From Tieghemiomyces parasiticus (lineage: Eukaryota; Kickxellomycota; Dimargaritomycetes; Dimargaritales; Dimargaritaceae): a stretch of DNA of 50,431 nt. A program made the position numbers and the translations under genes. The stretch spans positions 1 through 50,431 of the forward strand of contig JANBPT010000252.1 of assembly GCA_027575765.1 (NCBI GenBank). The letters run 5' to 3'. Under the pieces are notes generated by a model. That model saw nothing but the letters and a program-made list of their open reading frames with translations, had not been told where the DNA came from and searched no databases. Numbering within the stretch: position 1 is the first letter of the stretch; the number at the start of each line of letters is the position of its first letter. Of the stretch, positions 34,401 to 46,026 are shown one piece after another.

Positions 34401-37400
34401 TGTGCCCGCCTCCTGCCCCCGACCCACACCACGCCGCGCTGAAATGGCAGGGTGAACATATATGGCGATGTCAATATAACGCACCGACCGAAAGTCAGGC
34501 GGACACCTTGCTCACCTTCCTTTGGTATGAACGGGGGTCCTGTGGCGTCCGTTAAGCGGCCCAGTCGGGTCACTGGGTGTGGCACCAGTGGTACAAATCG
34601 GCGAGCGAGGTCGGCGAGGTTACGGGGACCGGCGAGAGCGCGAGGTAGGACAGTGTTTCAATGTCGAACGGCGAGACGCCTTCTTCCCTCTCCGCCACAG
34701 CCGACGCCATTGGTAGCCGGGGCGAGGCGGACGAATCGTGCAGTCACTCATGACCGGTGTGGTGCCACTGGGACGTCTCCGATTGACGACAGGCTCACTG
34801 GGACAACAAAGTAGGGTGGCTACAGCTATCAGCGCTGCTGAGGCGGAAGTTATCGGTCCAGAGTCCGCATCTCCCCGTAGTACAGGGTGGTCGAGCTAGT
34901 CCGGTCGACGAGAAGGAGATTGGGGCTTGGCTACCTCCGAGGCTAGAGGCTGAAGAGTCCCCCCTCGTTCGCCAACCACAACTCCCATTTCCTTACTTTG
35001 GCTGTGCTGTACAACACTGCGTCGCAGCAGGGCCTTGGTCTTTCCACGTGAAAACAAAGGACTTGGTGCCATCTGTGGCGGTGTCGCCTTTGGTAGCAAC
35101 GGTGTAGCCATGCGCATCGCAACCCCACCGCACTTTACTGCCCGAAGCCTCGCCCGCCAGACCTGCTGCTGCCGTTCAGCCACCACCATTAGCAATACGC
35201 TGCGGGGGGGGAGACAGTAGGTCGAGACGGTGATCCTGGGACGGCGGCCAGGTTGGCATGAGCTGGTACGCACCCCTTGATTAAACTAAACCTCCGACCG
35301 GTCCGTCGCTTTATCGGTGTGCAGTATCTGGTGCGGTGTGACAGGCCAGAGGCACGATAAAGCAGGGCCAGAAACATTTCGTGAGGCAGATGGAGGAGGG
35401 GAATGGGTCAGGTGGCTATGGCGACCTGCATTCGCACTTGGCGTCGTTTGCAACCCCGCCCCCTCCTCACGATTGGCGCAGTGGGCCCTTTGGAATCAGT
35501 GTGGGCGCGAATCTATCCATGTCGAAGGCACAGGGCTGAGACTCCTAAAATCGCCAAAGTGGCTCGGTCTATAGCAAAATTGGGCCGTGCCACCCGGGAC
35601 CCTTAGACTCTAAAAACAGCACATCATAGACCGGCCGGTGGCTGTTGGCGTGAGCATGCGAATTCATCCTGATGTGGGATAGCGTGGGGGGAGACACAGC
35701 TTGTCGCGGCGCCACGCAGATGACGCCGGCGGGGGATCTGACCGATAATCGTCAGCTGTAGATTTTATACGGCCTATCAGTAATCTAGACCTAATCTCGC
35801 GGCCGGGGCCAGTAGGTTTTTTATTCAATTAAACTTGCTTGGGTGGCCATCGCTGCCCCTCTACATTCCCAGGCCATTTCCCGCACCAGTGACGTAAATA
35901 TGGCCATTTTGGCATACCTTTCACTCCACGGTGAATCGGTGGGTTGAAGACGCACCTCTCCATCCCCACGGTGCGATTGGCAACGCCTGGCCCGCAGCCG
36001 TGGTGACCTGCTTTCCCTATTTCCCTGGTTCAGTAAACCTTGTTATGGAATTGTCATTATATTGCAACCTGGCCGGTCCTTGACGAGTCCCCCCCCCTAC
36101 AATCCCGTCGAGCCACGCCGGCATGAAGCAGAGGGGACGGACCAGAGGCATGGCTGTCTAATCGGCCTGCAAGCCTCGCGCTGAGCCACGACGTCCCCTC
36201 TCCACGCTTTCTGGCACTATACCGGTGGCAGCTTGGCAAGGGAGAGGGGGTTAGCCTGTGGGTGGCAGTGAGCCGGTAATACCTGTATTGTGGTTGCGGG
36301 AAATGGATCAGCAGCTCAAGCGCCGTCCAAGCCATTGGGCAGGCTCGATGCGATTGTCCAGGCTACAGGCGTGCCAAACAGACACGGCCTTGCTGCAACG
36401 TTAACTAAACAGTATATTGGTTCTGGATCGCCAACTGCTCGTCTTTGCCGGGCTCCGTCCCGATGGTAGTGGGGGAACAACAGGAACATGGAGTGGCTAT
36501 ACTCAGCACCGGGCCTAGACATGCAAGGTCCAGGCTACGCTACTCTAATAACGCATCCTGCGGCCTCGGGTGGGTGCTTGCGTAAGGGTCTTCAGGTGTC
36601 GCCGTGGGCGGGTGGTGGTAGAAAAATGACGAGCGTGGGGAGAGGAGCAGCAGGCCTGGGGGATGGCCGACGGGACCTTCCACCACCGCCCAGGCAGGGC
36701 GCGCCTCGCGCGATGACCCCCCCCCCCATAGGACACTCTAGTATACAGGGGCTGGCTTCTCTTGGACGGGTTACCAGCAGCCTACCTGCCGGACAGGGTC
36801 GTACGGGCCTGGTCCAGCCGCTCTTCTCCCTGTCACTTCGCTTATGGCCGGTGCGACCCTGTCCTAGGGACCCTACTTTTACCCCCTCCCCGCAGATGTC
36901 CCCTTTCCCAGGCGGGGAAGTGCATACGGCGGCTCCCGGCCACCACAGCGCCCAGCCCCGACGAAACACTGTGGACCCCGAGAACGACTGCTAAAAAGCG
37001 AAAGCGGCAGTCGTGAGGGTCGAGTTCTTGGATGCGGGTGGGTAAATGCCAGAGGGAGATAACGGCTGACGCAGAGTGGGAGATGATAAATCACCCTTAT
37101 CAGAGGATAAGCTGTAGATGACGGGCCACCGTGGATGGGGCTGATGGGTGAGGTGATGGGGGGCCAGGCTACAGTGGCCCGCCCCACATTCTCCCCTGCC
37201 CTATATGCGCTTGCTTCATGTCTCCTCCCTGTCCTATATAAGCCGCCAGCGCCGTCCTGTTCTGACTCACCAGTAAACCTTTTTCTCCTTCCTAGTGTGT
37301 CCCTTGCGCCGCGTTGTCTTATTGCCAGCCGTCGCACTTTATCTCCTCCTCCATCTTTCCTGACCTCCTTTCGTTTGTAGCGAACGGAGGCAACCGTCTA

Positions 37401-38164
37401 TCCCCCCTCTTTTTACTTCCGCTCCGCCGCCGCAACCTTCTGGGTGAGTTACGCACGCCACGTCCCTGCCACGGAGAGTTTAGACATTCGCCCTACTTGC
37501 CGTCATGGTCTGGCCCGGATGTCTAGCCGCCCACCGCCCTCTCCGCCTAACCACCCTAGGTGCAAAAACCTGGCCACTTAAACAGACTACATTGTATACG
37601 ACCCTACCTGCGCGTCCCGCCTGATAGCCTCGACCTACCCGCCTCAACGCACCAACTTTTCGTTGCCACAGCATTGACTAACCACAATGCCTCTTCCACC
37701 GTTTCTCCACCATCCGCATCTCTCCCTCCTCCCACCTAACGTGTGGCCGATGTACTATTACCTTGCCCGTGACCCGCCCGCTTACGTCGTAACCTCTCGC
37801 CCTTGTGTTTTGGGCCACTCATCGCTGACCTTATTCGCGCCACGCCTGGTCCGTCTGGCTTCCCCTATTCCACCGCGTGTACCACACTCGCCCCGCCACA
37901 CACCCGCACCCTCCTATACTCCTTCATTTTTTTCTCCCTCGCTTTCCCCACCGCTTGTCGCTCCTGCGCCCCGAACACTATATACTTGTTTTTTTATATC
38001 TCGCACTCATTATCCAGGTTTGGCCTGTAGTCCATTTATATTTGTTGACACCCTAGTCTCCTCCCGCTATTGTTCGACACCGGCTCCTATTTTCTCCATA
38101 GTCCCCCGTGCCACCTCCCAGTTTTACCCACACCTACCTTCTCCACCATTGCGTTTCGTTTACT
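28419..38164. other. 9.7-kb stretch without a recognisable gene
   Basis: The longest gene-free part of the window. The first few hundred bases may hold the last Dsc3-like exon. A minus-strand frame at 29473-29919 (148 codons; LDALEVTVVSGKDPG and LDPVLSILDLLISIGCIRLL) looks partly protein-like but is unassigned. The rest contains many G/C runs, T11-G9-like runs near 32885-32907, and only overlapping short frames. From about 37250 to the trehalase gene the plus strand is strongly pyrimidine-rich. Confidence 0.4.
37235..37242 (+). promoter_or_regulatory. TATA box, possibly of the trehalase transcription unit
   Basis: TATATAAG, followed by a strongly pyrimidine-rich leader. It lies 930 bp upstream of the trehalase ATG, so it would require a long leader or a 5'-UTR intron; a GTGAGT donor-like site occurs at 37444. 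Assignment is tentative. Confidence 0.35.
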
Positions 38165-41100
38165 ATGACCGACGCCGAAAGACCCTCTGCCAACGCCCCG
38201 GCCGGCGAGTATTACTCGACCCACGGCAATGCAGCCCTCAACCGCACCCGTACCTTCAGCACGGTAAGTTTACCTCATTGATGCCAAACACCCTCGACGG
38301 AGTCTCTAGGGGAGGGGGCGGATAGATGCATTAGCTAAAAGAGAGGAAGGAGGGCAGGGGTGAGGCAATCAACGGTGGCCTCTGGTGGCCCATCAGCAGT
38401 CAGCTGTTGTCCCCTATTCTTGAAATAGACCGGTCTGCCTCAACCTACCCCTCCTCCCGGTGAACTCCAACTTTTATGTTCAGCAAGATTTATCGCCCAC
38501 CAATCCTAGCGGGGCCCCTCCCCCTTTACCCGCTAGGATGGGGTCGCCGTCCTCCTTACTTTCCCGCGCCGAGTGGTTGGGCTTATCATTTGCCTTATCG
38601 TGCCGCTACGGGCATTAATAAGGGCAATTATATCCCGCTTTCAACCCAACAAAACCGCCCGCTAACCTTTACCCCCCCCCTCACCCTCCGTCTACTCACC
38701 ACTATTCCCTCATGACGCCTTCCGCTGCCGCCCGTATGACTGACCCGCGTGCATTACTCCGGTCTGTCCGACTCCCTCTCACTGGTTATCGCGGTGCCTT
38801 ACGCCAATGACGTCAATTTTTCTACCACACCCACCCTTGGCCCGCACCCCTCCCCGCCCCACCCCACTGTTTCTCCCATGCGCTCCTCCACCCACCTTCC
38901 CCCTGTCCTCCAACCCAGACCGAGCGCCCCGAAATGCGCCAGGCCGTATTGGAGTCTGCCCCTGAGACCCGCTACCGTCGTCGGCGGCGCGGTTCCCATG
39001 ACGAGAAGGCCATCAAGCCTCGCCGTTTCCTGATCGACGTGGACGAGACTGCCAACCTCATCCTGGCCCAGGAAGATACCGACGGTGATTTCCAGATCAC
39101 CGTTAACGACGCTGGTCCTAAGGTGCTCAAGGTGGGCACCGCCGACTCGGGTGGCTTTCACAAGTTCGACGTGCGCGGAACCTACATGCTGTCCAACCTG
39201 CTGCAGGAGCTGGCCCTGGCCAAGGACTACGGTCGCAAGCACATTGTCATCGACGAGTCGCGCCTTAACGAGAACCCCGTCGACCGCTTGTCGCGCATGA
39301 TCAAGTACCACTTCTGGGACGGTCTGACCCGCCGCATCGACGCCGACGGCCTGGAGATTATCTGCGCCGACCCGAAGAACCTGGGCGCCGATCACACCCC
39401 GCGCATCTACATCCCGTACAACGATGATATAGCCTACAACTACTACGCTGCCATCGTGGAGGCCCGCCCGCACCTCAACCTGCAGCTGATTCGTCTCCCT
39501 GAGGATATCAGCCCCACCTACGTCAAGAGCATCAATGACCGCCCCGGTATCCTGTCCCTGGACATCCGCACTCACGTTGACGAGACCGGCCGCACTCACC
39601 TTGAGCCCGTTTCCTTTGTGGTGCCTGGTGGCCGCTTCAACGAGATGTACGGCTGGGACTCCTACTTTGAGGCCCTGGCCCTGATCATCGATGGCCGCCT
39701 CGACCTGGCCCGCAACATGGTGGACAACTTTATCTACTCCATCCGCCACTACGGCAAGATCCTCAACGCCAACCGTAGCTACTACCTGACTCGGTCCCAG
39801 CCGCCCTTCCTCACCGACATGGCCCTCAAGGTGTTTGAGCGGCTGCCTGCCGAGGATGGCCCGGCCAACGCCGCCTGGCTGCACAAGGCCCTGACCGCCG
39901 CCATCAAGGAGTACTACACCGTGTGGATGGTCAAGCCCCGCCTGGACGACCGCACGGGCCTCTCGTGCTTCCACCCCACCGGCATCGGAATGCCCCCGGA
40001 GACTGAGTCCACCCACTTTGACCACATCCTTGAGCCGTTCGCCAACGCGATGAACGTGAGCATCGACGAATATAAGGTTCTTTACAACACGGGCAAAGTA
40101 CAGGAGCCCAAGCTCGACCGCTACTTTGTCCACGACCGCGCTGTGCGCGAGTCAGGTCACGACACTACCTACCGTCTCGAGAAGCGTTGTGCCGACCTGG
40201 CCACCGTGGACCTGAACGCCCTGCTCTACAAGTACGAAATCGACATTGCTGAGAGCATCCGCGACGTGTTTGACGACACCTTCACCCTGGCCGACGGCAC
40301 CGTCGAGACCAGCCGCATCTGGTTCGAGCGCGCCACCCGTCGCCGCGAGGCCCTGGACCGCTACTGCTGGAACGAGGAGAAGGGCCTCTACTTTGACTAC
40401 GATGTGCGCCTCCGTCAGATGATTGACTACGAGTCGGTCACTACTTTCTACACCATGTGGGCCGGCTGCGCCTCGGAACGCAAGGCCCAGCGCATGCTGG
40501 AGCAGGCCCTGCCCAAGTTTGAGGTCATTGGTGGCCTGGTTTGCGGTACCGAGGAGTCGCGTGGCGTCATCTCGCTCGACCGCCCCAACCGGCAGTGGGA
40601 CTACCCCTTCGGCTGGGCCCCGCACCAGATCATGGGCTGGGAGGCCATGCGCCGCTACAACTACAACGACGTGGCCAGCCGTCTGGCCTACCGCTGGCTG
40701 TACACCATCACCAAGTCGTTTGTGGACTTCAATGGCGTCGTGCCCGAGAAGTTCGACGTGGTGAACCTCACCCACCAGGTCAAGGTGGAGTACGGAAACG
40801 TAGGCACTGACTTTAAATTCGTGACCCGCGAAGGCTTCGGTTGGATGAACGCCAGCTACCAGGTTGGCTTGCAGTACATCACCTCGCACATGCGCCGCGC
40901 CCTAGGCACCCTCACCTCGCCCCAGACGTTCTTCACCCGTGTGCCGTCCCCGCCGGCCTCCCGCGGCGAGCCCGCCAAGTTCTCCCTGGAGGGCGTGGCA
41001 TCCGCCGCCCCCGTGCGCATTCCTGGCGCAGTCTCGCCCGCCGCCGGGGCCGATCGCCCGGTGCTGAGCATCACCCCTCCTACCGTCGACGATATGCGGG

Positions 41101-41309
41101 CCGCCGCCGGATCGGTTGATATTGACAGCCTAGTGTCGCCCACCACTGCCGGCTTGACCCCCGAACAGCGCGCCCACCTTCGCGCCGCCTCCGTCCCGGC
41201 CCCGGAATCTTTCATCACCACCGTGACTCCGCGGCGTAACCCCGTCATGTCGCCCGGCCTGACCGCCGCCAACCTCCCGCAGGAGCAACAGCACCACAGC
41301 CGGGGCTAG
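38165..41309 (+). CDS. NTH1: Neutral trehalase (GH37), calcium/PKA-regulated type
   Basis: Two exons, 38165-38263 (33 codons, ATG..RTRTFST) and 38919-41309, joined in phase 0 by a 655-nt GTAAGT..CCCAG intron; 829 residues. It hydrolyses cytosolic trehalose to two glucose, typically on recovery from stress or spore germination. The N region has RRRRRGS (Ser59), a PKA/14-3-3-type site, then an EF-like calcium loop DTDGDFQITVND (about 86-97), both hallmarks of fungal neutral trehalase. GH37 signatures: PGGRFNEMYGWDSY (269-282) and QWDYPFGWAP (592-601). By family comparison the catalytic acid is the Asp of ESGHD (448) and the base the Glu of VPEKF (643). Residues about 698-829 form a Pro/Ala/Ser-rich extension longer than in yeast Nth1. 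C-ending codons dominate, which leaves long antisense frames open by chance. The first intron is large for this window and could hide an unseen small exon. Confidence 0.93.
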
Positions 41310-42426
41310 ATTTCCTCCCTTTTTTTTATATGGCTTATCCTTTTAACGTCTTTTCACCGTTTCCTGATCGGACTCTGTATTTCGTGTGTTTTTATTTTCT
41401 TTTATTTACATTTCCCCCCCCCTCCGGCGTTTATAACTATCCGATAGGTTCACCGTTCCTTTATCCCAAGAAAATTTTAAGTGGCTCTCGCTGGCGCCCA
41501 GCCGACGGCTTCCCTCCACCCCCACTCTACCTTTCCCGCTCTTCCATTCACTACCTTATTTACTACCTCTACCTTAAGCATGTCATGATGTCAATACCGA
41601 CTGCCTCTCCCATTCACCTCTCTTGATCCAGTTATTATTTATCTGCACCTGCGGCTGTTTGACGGACCACGTGTCACTTGTCAATCTGATCGGCGTCGCT
41701 CTGTTTCAGATGGCCCGGCATTAGCCGCCTGTCACATCAGTAAAATAATTGCACCTTTTTGTCAAGGGTTTATGAAGGATTCGTGGTCATGGAAAACCTC
41801 CCTTCCGCGGGGGGGAGGAATCGGCCGTCCTGGCCTAGCAACCTGTGTGTCTGTGTAGATTGCAGTTTAGAAGCAGGGCGGATTACCGCGGCTTGTTTTG
41901 GAGGGGAGGAAGGGTTTGCCCTAGCTCGGATTAGGGGAATTCACCGATCGGAATCGGGTAAATATATCCGCGACCTCTATCGTGGTGGCTACAGTGTTCA
42001 TTACATATGGCATTTGGGTTGAAGTGGTAAACATTGGGTGGGTGCGTGCGTGGAGGGAGGAGGAGAGGCTGATCTATAGATAGTAGGAGGTAGGGACCAG
42101 GTAGTAAAAAGGACGGGGTTGGCAACAGCAGTATGGGCAGTAAAAGTGGCACCGATGGAAGAAAGGAAAACTGCATGCATGAGAGATGTAGAACAGTGGA
42201 CATGGAGAAAAGTGTGGTGTGTGAGGAAAGACAGAGAGATTGAGACGATGGGGGGGGGGTTGGGGCCCCGAGGTCGGTTTAGAGGCTATGGTACCCCCAC
42301 CAACCCCCTCCCTCCTCCAACCTCTTCACCATCCTAAGCCCAACGGGACGAAAAGAAAACAACAGATCCACCATGTATTGATAGAGAAGATGTATGGAAA
42401 AAAAAAACAATAAAAATAAAAATAAA
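41310..42426. other. Convergent intergenic region
   Basis: Lies between the 3' ends of trehalase (+) and the SURF6-like gene (-). T-rich and A-rich segments near each stop codon are suitable for 3'-end formation. No gene seen. Confidence 0.5.
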
Positions 42427-44253
42427 TTACTTGGACCGCGTCTTGTCCTTTGACTTGCCAAACTTGGCAGCCCCGCCTTCGAAACCAGGACGCTGCTTCT
42501 TCTTTGACGTTTTGGTGGGCTTGATACCCCGCTTGCGGTCCTTTTTGGCATCGATGCGAGCCTGCAGGTTATCGTTGCGGGTCTGCTGCCGTTTCTGAAT
42601 GGAGTCGCTCACGTTGCGTTTCCGGTCGTCCCAGGTCGAGGCGCTCTTGCGCTTACGGGACTCCTCCCGCCGGACGGCCTTCTTAAGTAGGCCCACGTCG
42701 TCACGCACCTTTTGACCCTCGGCCTGGTGGAGAACCCGGTTCCACGCATCTTCGACGAGCGCCGCCTGGTACTTCTCCGGATTGGCCTCGGCTAGGGCGG
42801 CCAGTTTCGCCTGCTTGGCCTCCGCCCGTGCCAGTTGCACCGCCGCCGACCCGCCCGTCTCATCCGCCTTGGCCGTCTTGGCCCGCTTACCCAAGTCCTT
42901 TACCCGCTCGTATGACTGTTCAACGCTGGGGCTCACCTGGTCGGCCACCGAAAAGTCCAGCGCGCCGAAGGACATGTTCTCCTTGACAGTCTTGGCCCGC
43001 TTGGGCGCCTTGACGCTCGCCTTCGTTGCGGCTTTTCCCTTACCGGACGCGTCCCCTTCGGGAAGTTGCAGCGCCGAGAGGCTCTGGGGCGGCTGCCGGT
43101 TCGCCGTTACCTTGTCTTTGGCAGCCTGGGCCCGCTCGGCCCGCTTCCGCTTCAGCCGGTTCTCCCGGATGGCCTGACGCGCCTTGAAATCGGTCTTATC
43201 GGAAGTGTGCGATTGGCGGCCAGTCTGAAGCTGGGCGATACGATCCTTGAGCCGGGAACGCAGTTCATCCACACCCCCGCTGGCCAGAGGCTGGATAGCA
43301 ATGGCGTCTCCTGGTGGTCCAAGGGAATCGTTAGGGGATCCAATAACTCATTAACATTGTTACGACAGCGAAGGGCAGATGAAACGACCAGCGGCGAACT
43401 CTATATCGGACCTCAGGTATGGGATGGTTTTTCCGAGGACGACCTACCTTCGTCGGTCTGAGATCCCGAGTCCAGAGAAACGGGTGTCATGATATCGGCA
43501 ACGGGTGTGTCATCCTCATCGTTTTTGGCCTTCTTCGTCGGGGTGACTTGAGACTATCATAACAAGGCGGGATAATGAAGAGGATGTGGGGTAGATGGCG
43601 CGTTGGTAAGTGGATGGGCTCCTGGACATAGTAGACAGCCGATACAGTGGGGGGGCAGCAGACCTGCCTCCTATTTTCTCGTTCGGCACAAGCGAAGCGG
43701 CAAAAACCATAGGGAGAGCGCTGGAATCTTACCCGGGTCAATTTCAGTTTAAACTGCTTTTCTTGCTTAGGCTGCACCTTCTTGACGTGTTTAGCAAAGC
43801 GGTTGGTCTATCGGGATGAAAAGTAGGTAGCAGAGGCCAGAATGGTTCGATGTGGCAGGTTAGCTAAGAATAAGGGGGGAGTAAAGTACTAGTCAGAATG
43901 TAAGCCGTGACTAGGATAGCAAGCGGCCTGAAGGGAGGACTTACCGTGTCAGTAGTGTCGAATTCCTCACCGTTGTAGGCTGTCGGTGGGATGTGGCTGA
44001 AAATGGTGCTGAACAGGGACTCGTGCTGTTGCAACTGAGCCTGTCGAGGGGCGCCGTTGGAGAGCAGAAATAGGAATGGATATGGGCTGGGTTAGCCTCG
44101 GCGCATTCGGTCGACGCCGGTAGACTCTGGGATGTCTACGACCTGGGAGATAAGGGCTGCACGCCCTAAGCCGAGCCAGACCCTTAAAATATTCAACCTG
44201 AACTGCGGCATACTCACCATCAGAGGGGCCGCCTCGTGGTGCTGGATCGCCAT
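42427..44253 (-). CDS. RRP14: SURF6/Rrp14-like nucleolar ribosome-biogenesis protein
   Basis: Five exons on the minus strand: 44253-44218, 44040-43945, 43807-43733, 43553-43448 and 43310-42427, all with GT..AG introns of 137-179 nt and phases 0, 0, 0, 1. The product has 398 residues. The start ATG (44253) has a good context (GCCATGG). The N end (QLQQHESLFSTIFSHIPPTA) matches the short N-terminal domain of Rrp14; then come Lys-rich linkers. The C-terminal SURF6 domain spans about the last 130 residues, with AWNRVLHQAEGQKVRDD, LLKKAVRREESRKRKS, TWDDRKRNV and RQQTRNDNLQARIDAKKDRK. Rrp14/SURF6 binds RNA in the nucleolus and acts in early 60S and 40S assembly. The protein is extremely basic at its C terminus (KKDRKRG, SKKKQRPGF), serving as nucleolar localisation. 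The exon structure is inferred from frame and motif continuity. Confidence 0.88.
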
Positions 44254-46026
44254 GGCTGGGAAGGAATGGCGGCTGGGTGGTGACAATTATGCGATGCAGA
44301 AAAGTAAAGGCGGAGCGGCTGTATCGAATCTACCAGGACGGTCAGAGCAAAGGAGGAGGAATGAAGGAGGTGGGGCTTCAACAAGGCGCGGGTCGGCGTG
44401 AAAAAAAAAAAAAAGCTGAACAGGCTAAAAGTTGGTCGACGACAACCGTGACACTGACCAGTGGCCAAGTGTGTGTGTGGGGGGAGGGTGGCAGAAACTT
44501 GCCACCCCTCCCTCTTTCCCTTTTTTCGGCATCTGGTCGGTCGTGAGCTCTCCTTAGTTCAGCCCTTTATCTGTCCGCCCCCGACACCTAAGGGTTATGG
44601 TGACAGCTGCATGCCTCTACACCATCGTACAGTGGACGTTGCGAAGGGAAAGGCCCCATCTGCCATGCAGCTATTTGCCTAGGAACTTGGCACCCGATAC
44701 TTCCCCAACCCACTTAGCGACTGGGCAGGAAAAGCCGTGCCCGGGCCCGGGCCACGTTGTCGTTAGGAGCTCAATAACTGTGATCAACTCGCGGGTGAGA
44801 CCGCCACAAGGTGTAACAAGAAAGGGGCGTCGCGCTATACCCTGATTCAAAGACGACTGATAGAGGAGTGAGCGGCTTCATTACAAGGCAGCAGGCGGTC
44901 AGACTGTGCTGAGCGTTAATGGCTCTCATCGATGCTTTCAATATCTGGGGGATGCCGTGGAGGAGGGGGGTAGGGAAAGAGGGCGATAGTTGTGCTCTAG
45001 CCTCGCCACAAGGCCTACGCCGTAGGGGGGTATAGCGTTTTTCAGGGTCTAGGCAAGACAACTGGGCCGCCACTACATCCTCGGTTTTACGGGAGAGCTG
45101 GGAGGTAGTAAATATGGTAGCTTGGGAACCGTCATGAGGCAGAAAGTCACCTGATATACCACACAGAATCAATCGCCTGTGTGGTGCCAAAAGAGCACCT
45201 TTCTATCCAACCAACCCGTTCCCTAATTCCTAGCCGGCCTAGAATTGGCACCGGAAAAAAAGAAAACTAGGTAGGGCTAAATATCCCATAAGTGGACCAT
45301 GGCCTCAGATCCTCCGCCTTCGCCAATAAAATTGCGAGGGGCCCGCCTCCGACTTTGATTCCCTACATTCTAAGATCCTTTTACCGGGACGCAGCTACTC
45401 ACACTTCAAGCTGTGGTCCCAATATATGGATCGAGAATAATTGTAACGAACGGTTTTTAAACCGCCCCGGCCTCCTCTCTAATACCCGCTTGCGACTCTT
45501 TACGGCATGTGGGGCTTCGCTTGGGAGGCACATCTTGTGTCGATAAAACGAAAACAGAAACTCGAAAACAGGAATGGGCAGACTTCCAGATTAACCCACT
45601 GCCTCAAACCCTATTTTGTCAAACTCATCAGCGTGATGTACGTTTAAGTACCAATAAGCATCGCGTCCACCGGATCGTAGCGATCGGATCCGGTGGATCA
45701 GGCTACTAAATTGGCGCTTGGATGCTGGAAAGAGATTACAATGCGCCTTAGTCGAGGCACTACCTCCCCCCCCCGCTGTCCACCTCGTCGTACAGTGCAA
45801 GACAACTCATGACCATTACAGCCCAGCTGTATCCAACTTGTTCCAATTTATTAGTGGTAGAAAAAGGTCAGATGTCCAGTGGACAGCGGGTATTCTAGCT
45901 GTGACGTTCATAGAATTAACATTCAAACGGGTATCTTTCATTATGTATTTCAGTCCTTCAGCACAGCCACTGCGTTTAAATTCGATAGGTAGCTGCGGAA
46001 ACAGTTCGTAGTGTTCCCGCTAGGGT
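44254..46026. other. Intergenic stretch, no supported gene
   Basis: Holds a run of 14 A (44401-44414; T-rich in the direction of the SURF6-like gene), a self-complementary CCCGGGCCCGGG near 44740-44751 and an 11-bp hairpin at 45666-45697. No gene recognised. Confidence 0.45.
45666..45697. repeat. 11-bp perfect inverted repeat
   Basis: TCCACCGGATC (45666-45676) and GATCCGGTGGA (45687-45697) are exact reverse complements around a 10-nt loop. Function unknown; it could be a dyad binding site or a remnant. Confidence 0.7.

Noticed and set aside
37687..38325. 212-codon plus-strand frame upstream of and over trehalase exon 1
   Set aside because: Pro/Ser/Leu-rich translation comes from the pyrimidine-rich leader; the real reading of 38165-38263 is in another frame and joins the trehalase core.
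38799..40133. 444-codon open frame antisense to trehalase
   Set aside because: It lies entirely opposite and just upstream of the GH37 coding region. Strong C-ending codons make the antisense frame stop-poor; its Val/Gly/His-rich translation has no domain.
40152..40889. 245-codon antisense frame in trehalase
   Set aside because: Same cause, codon bias of the sense gene; sense strand carries clear GH37 signatures.
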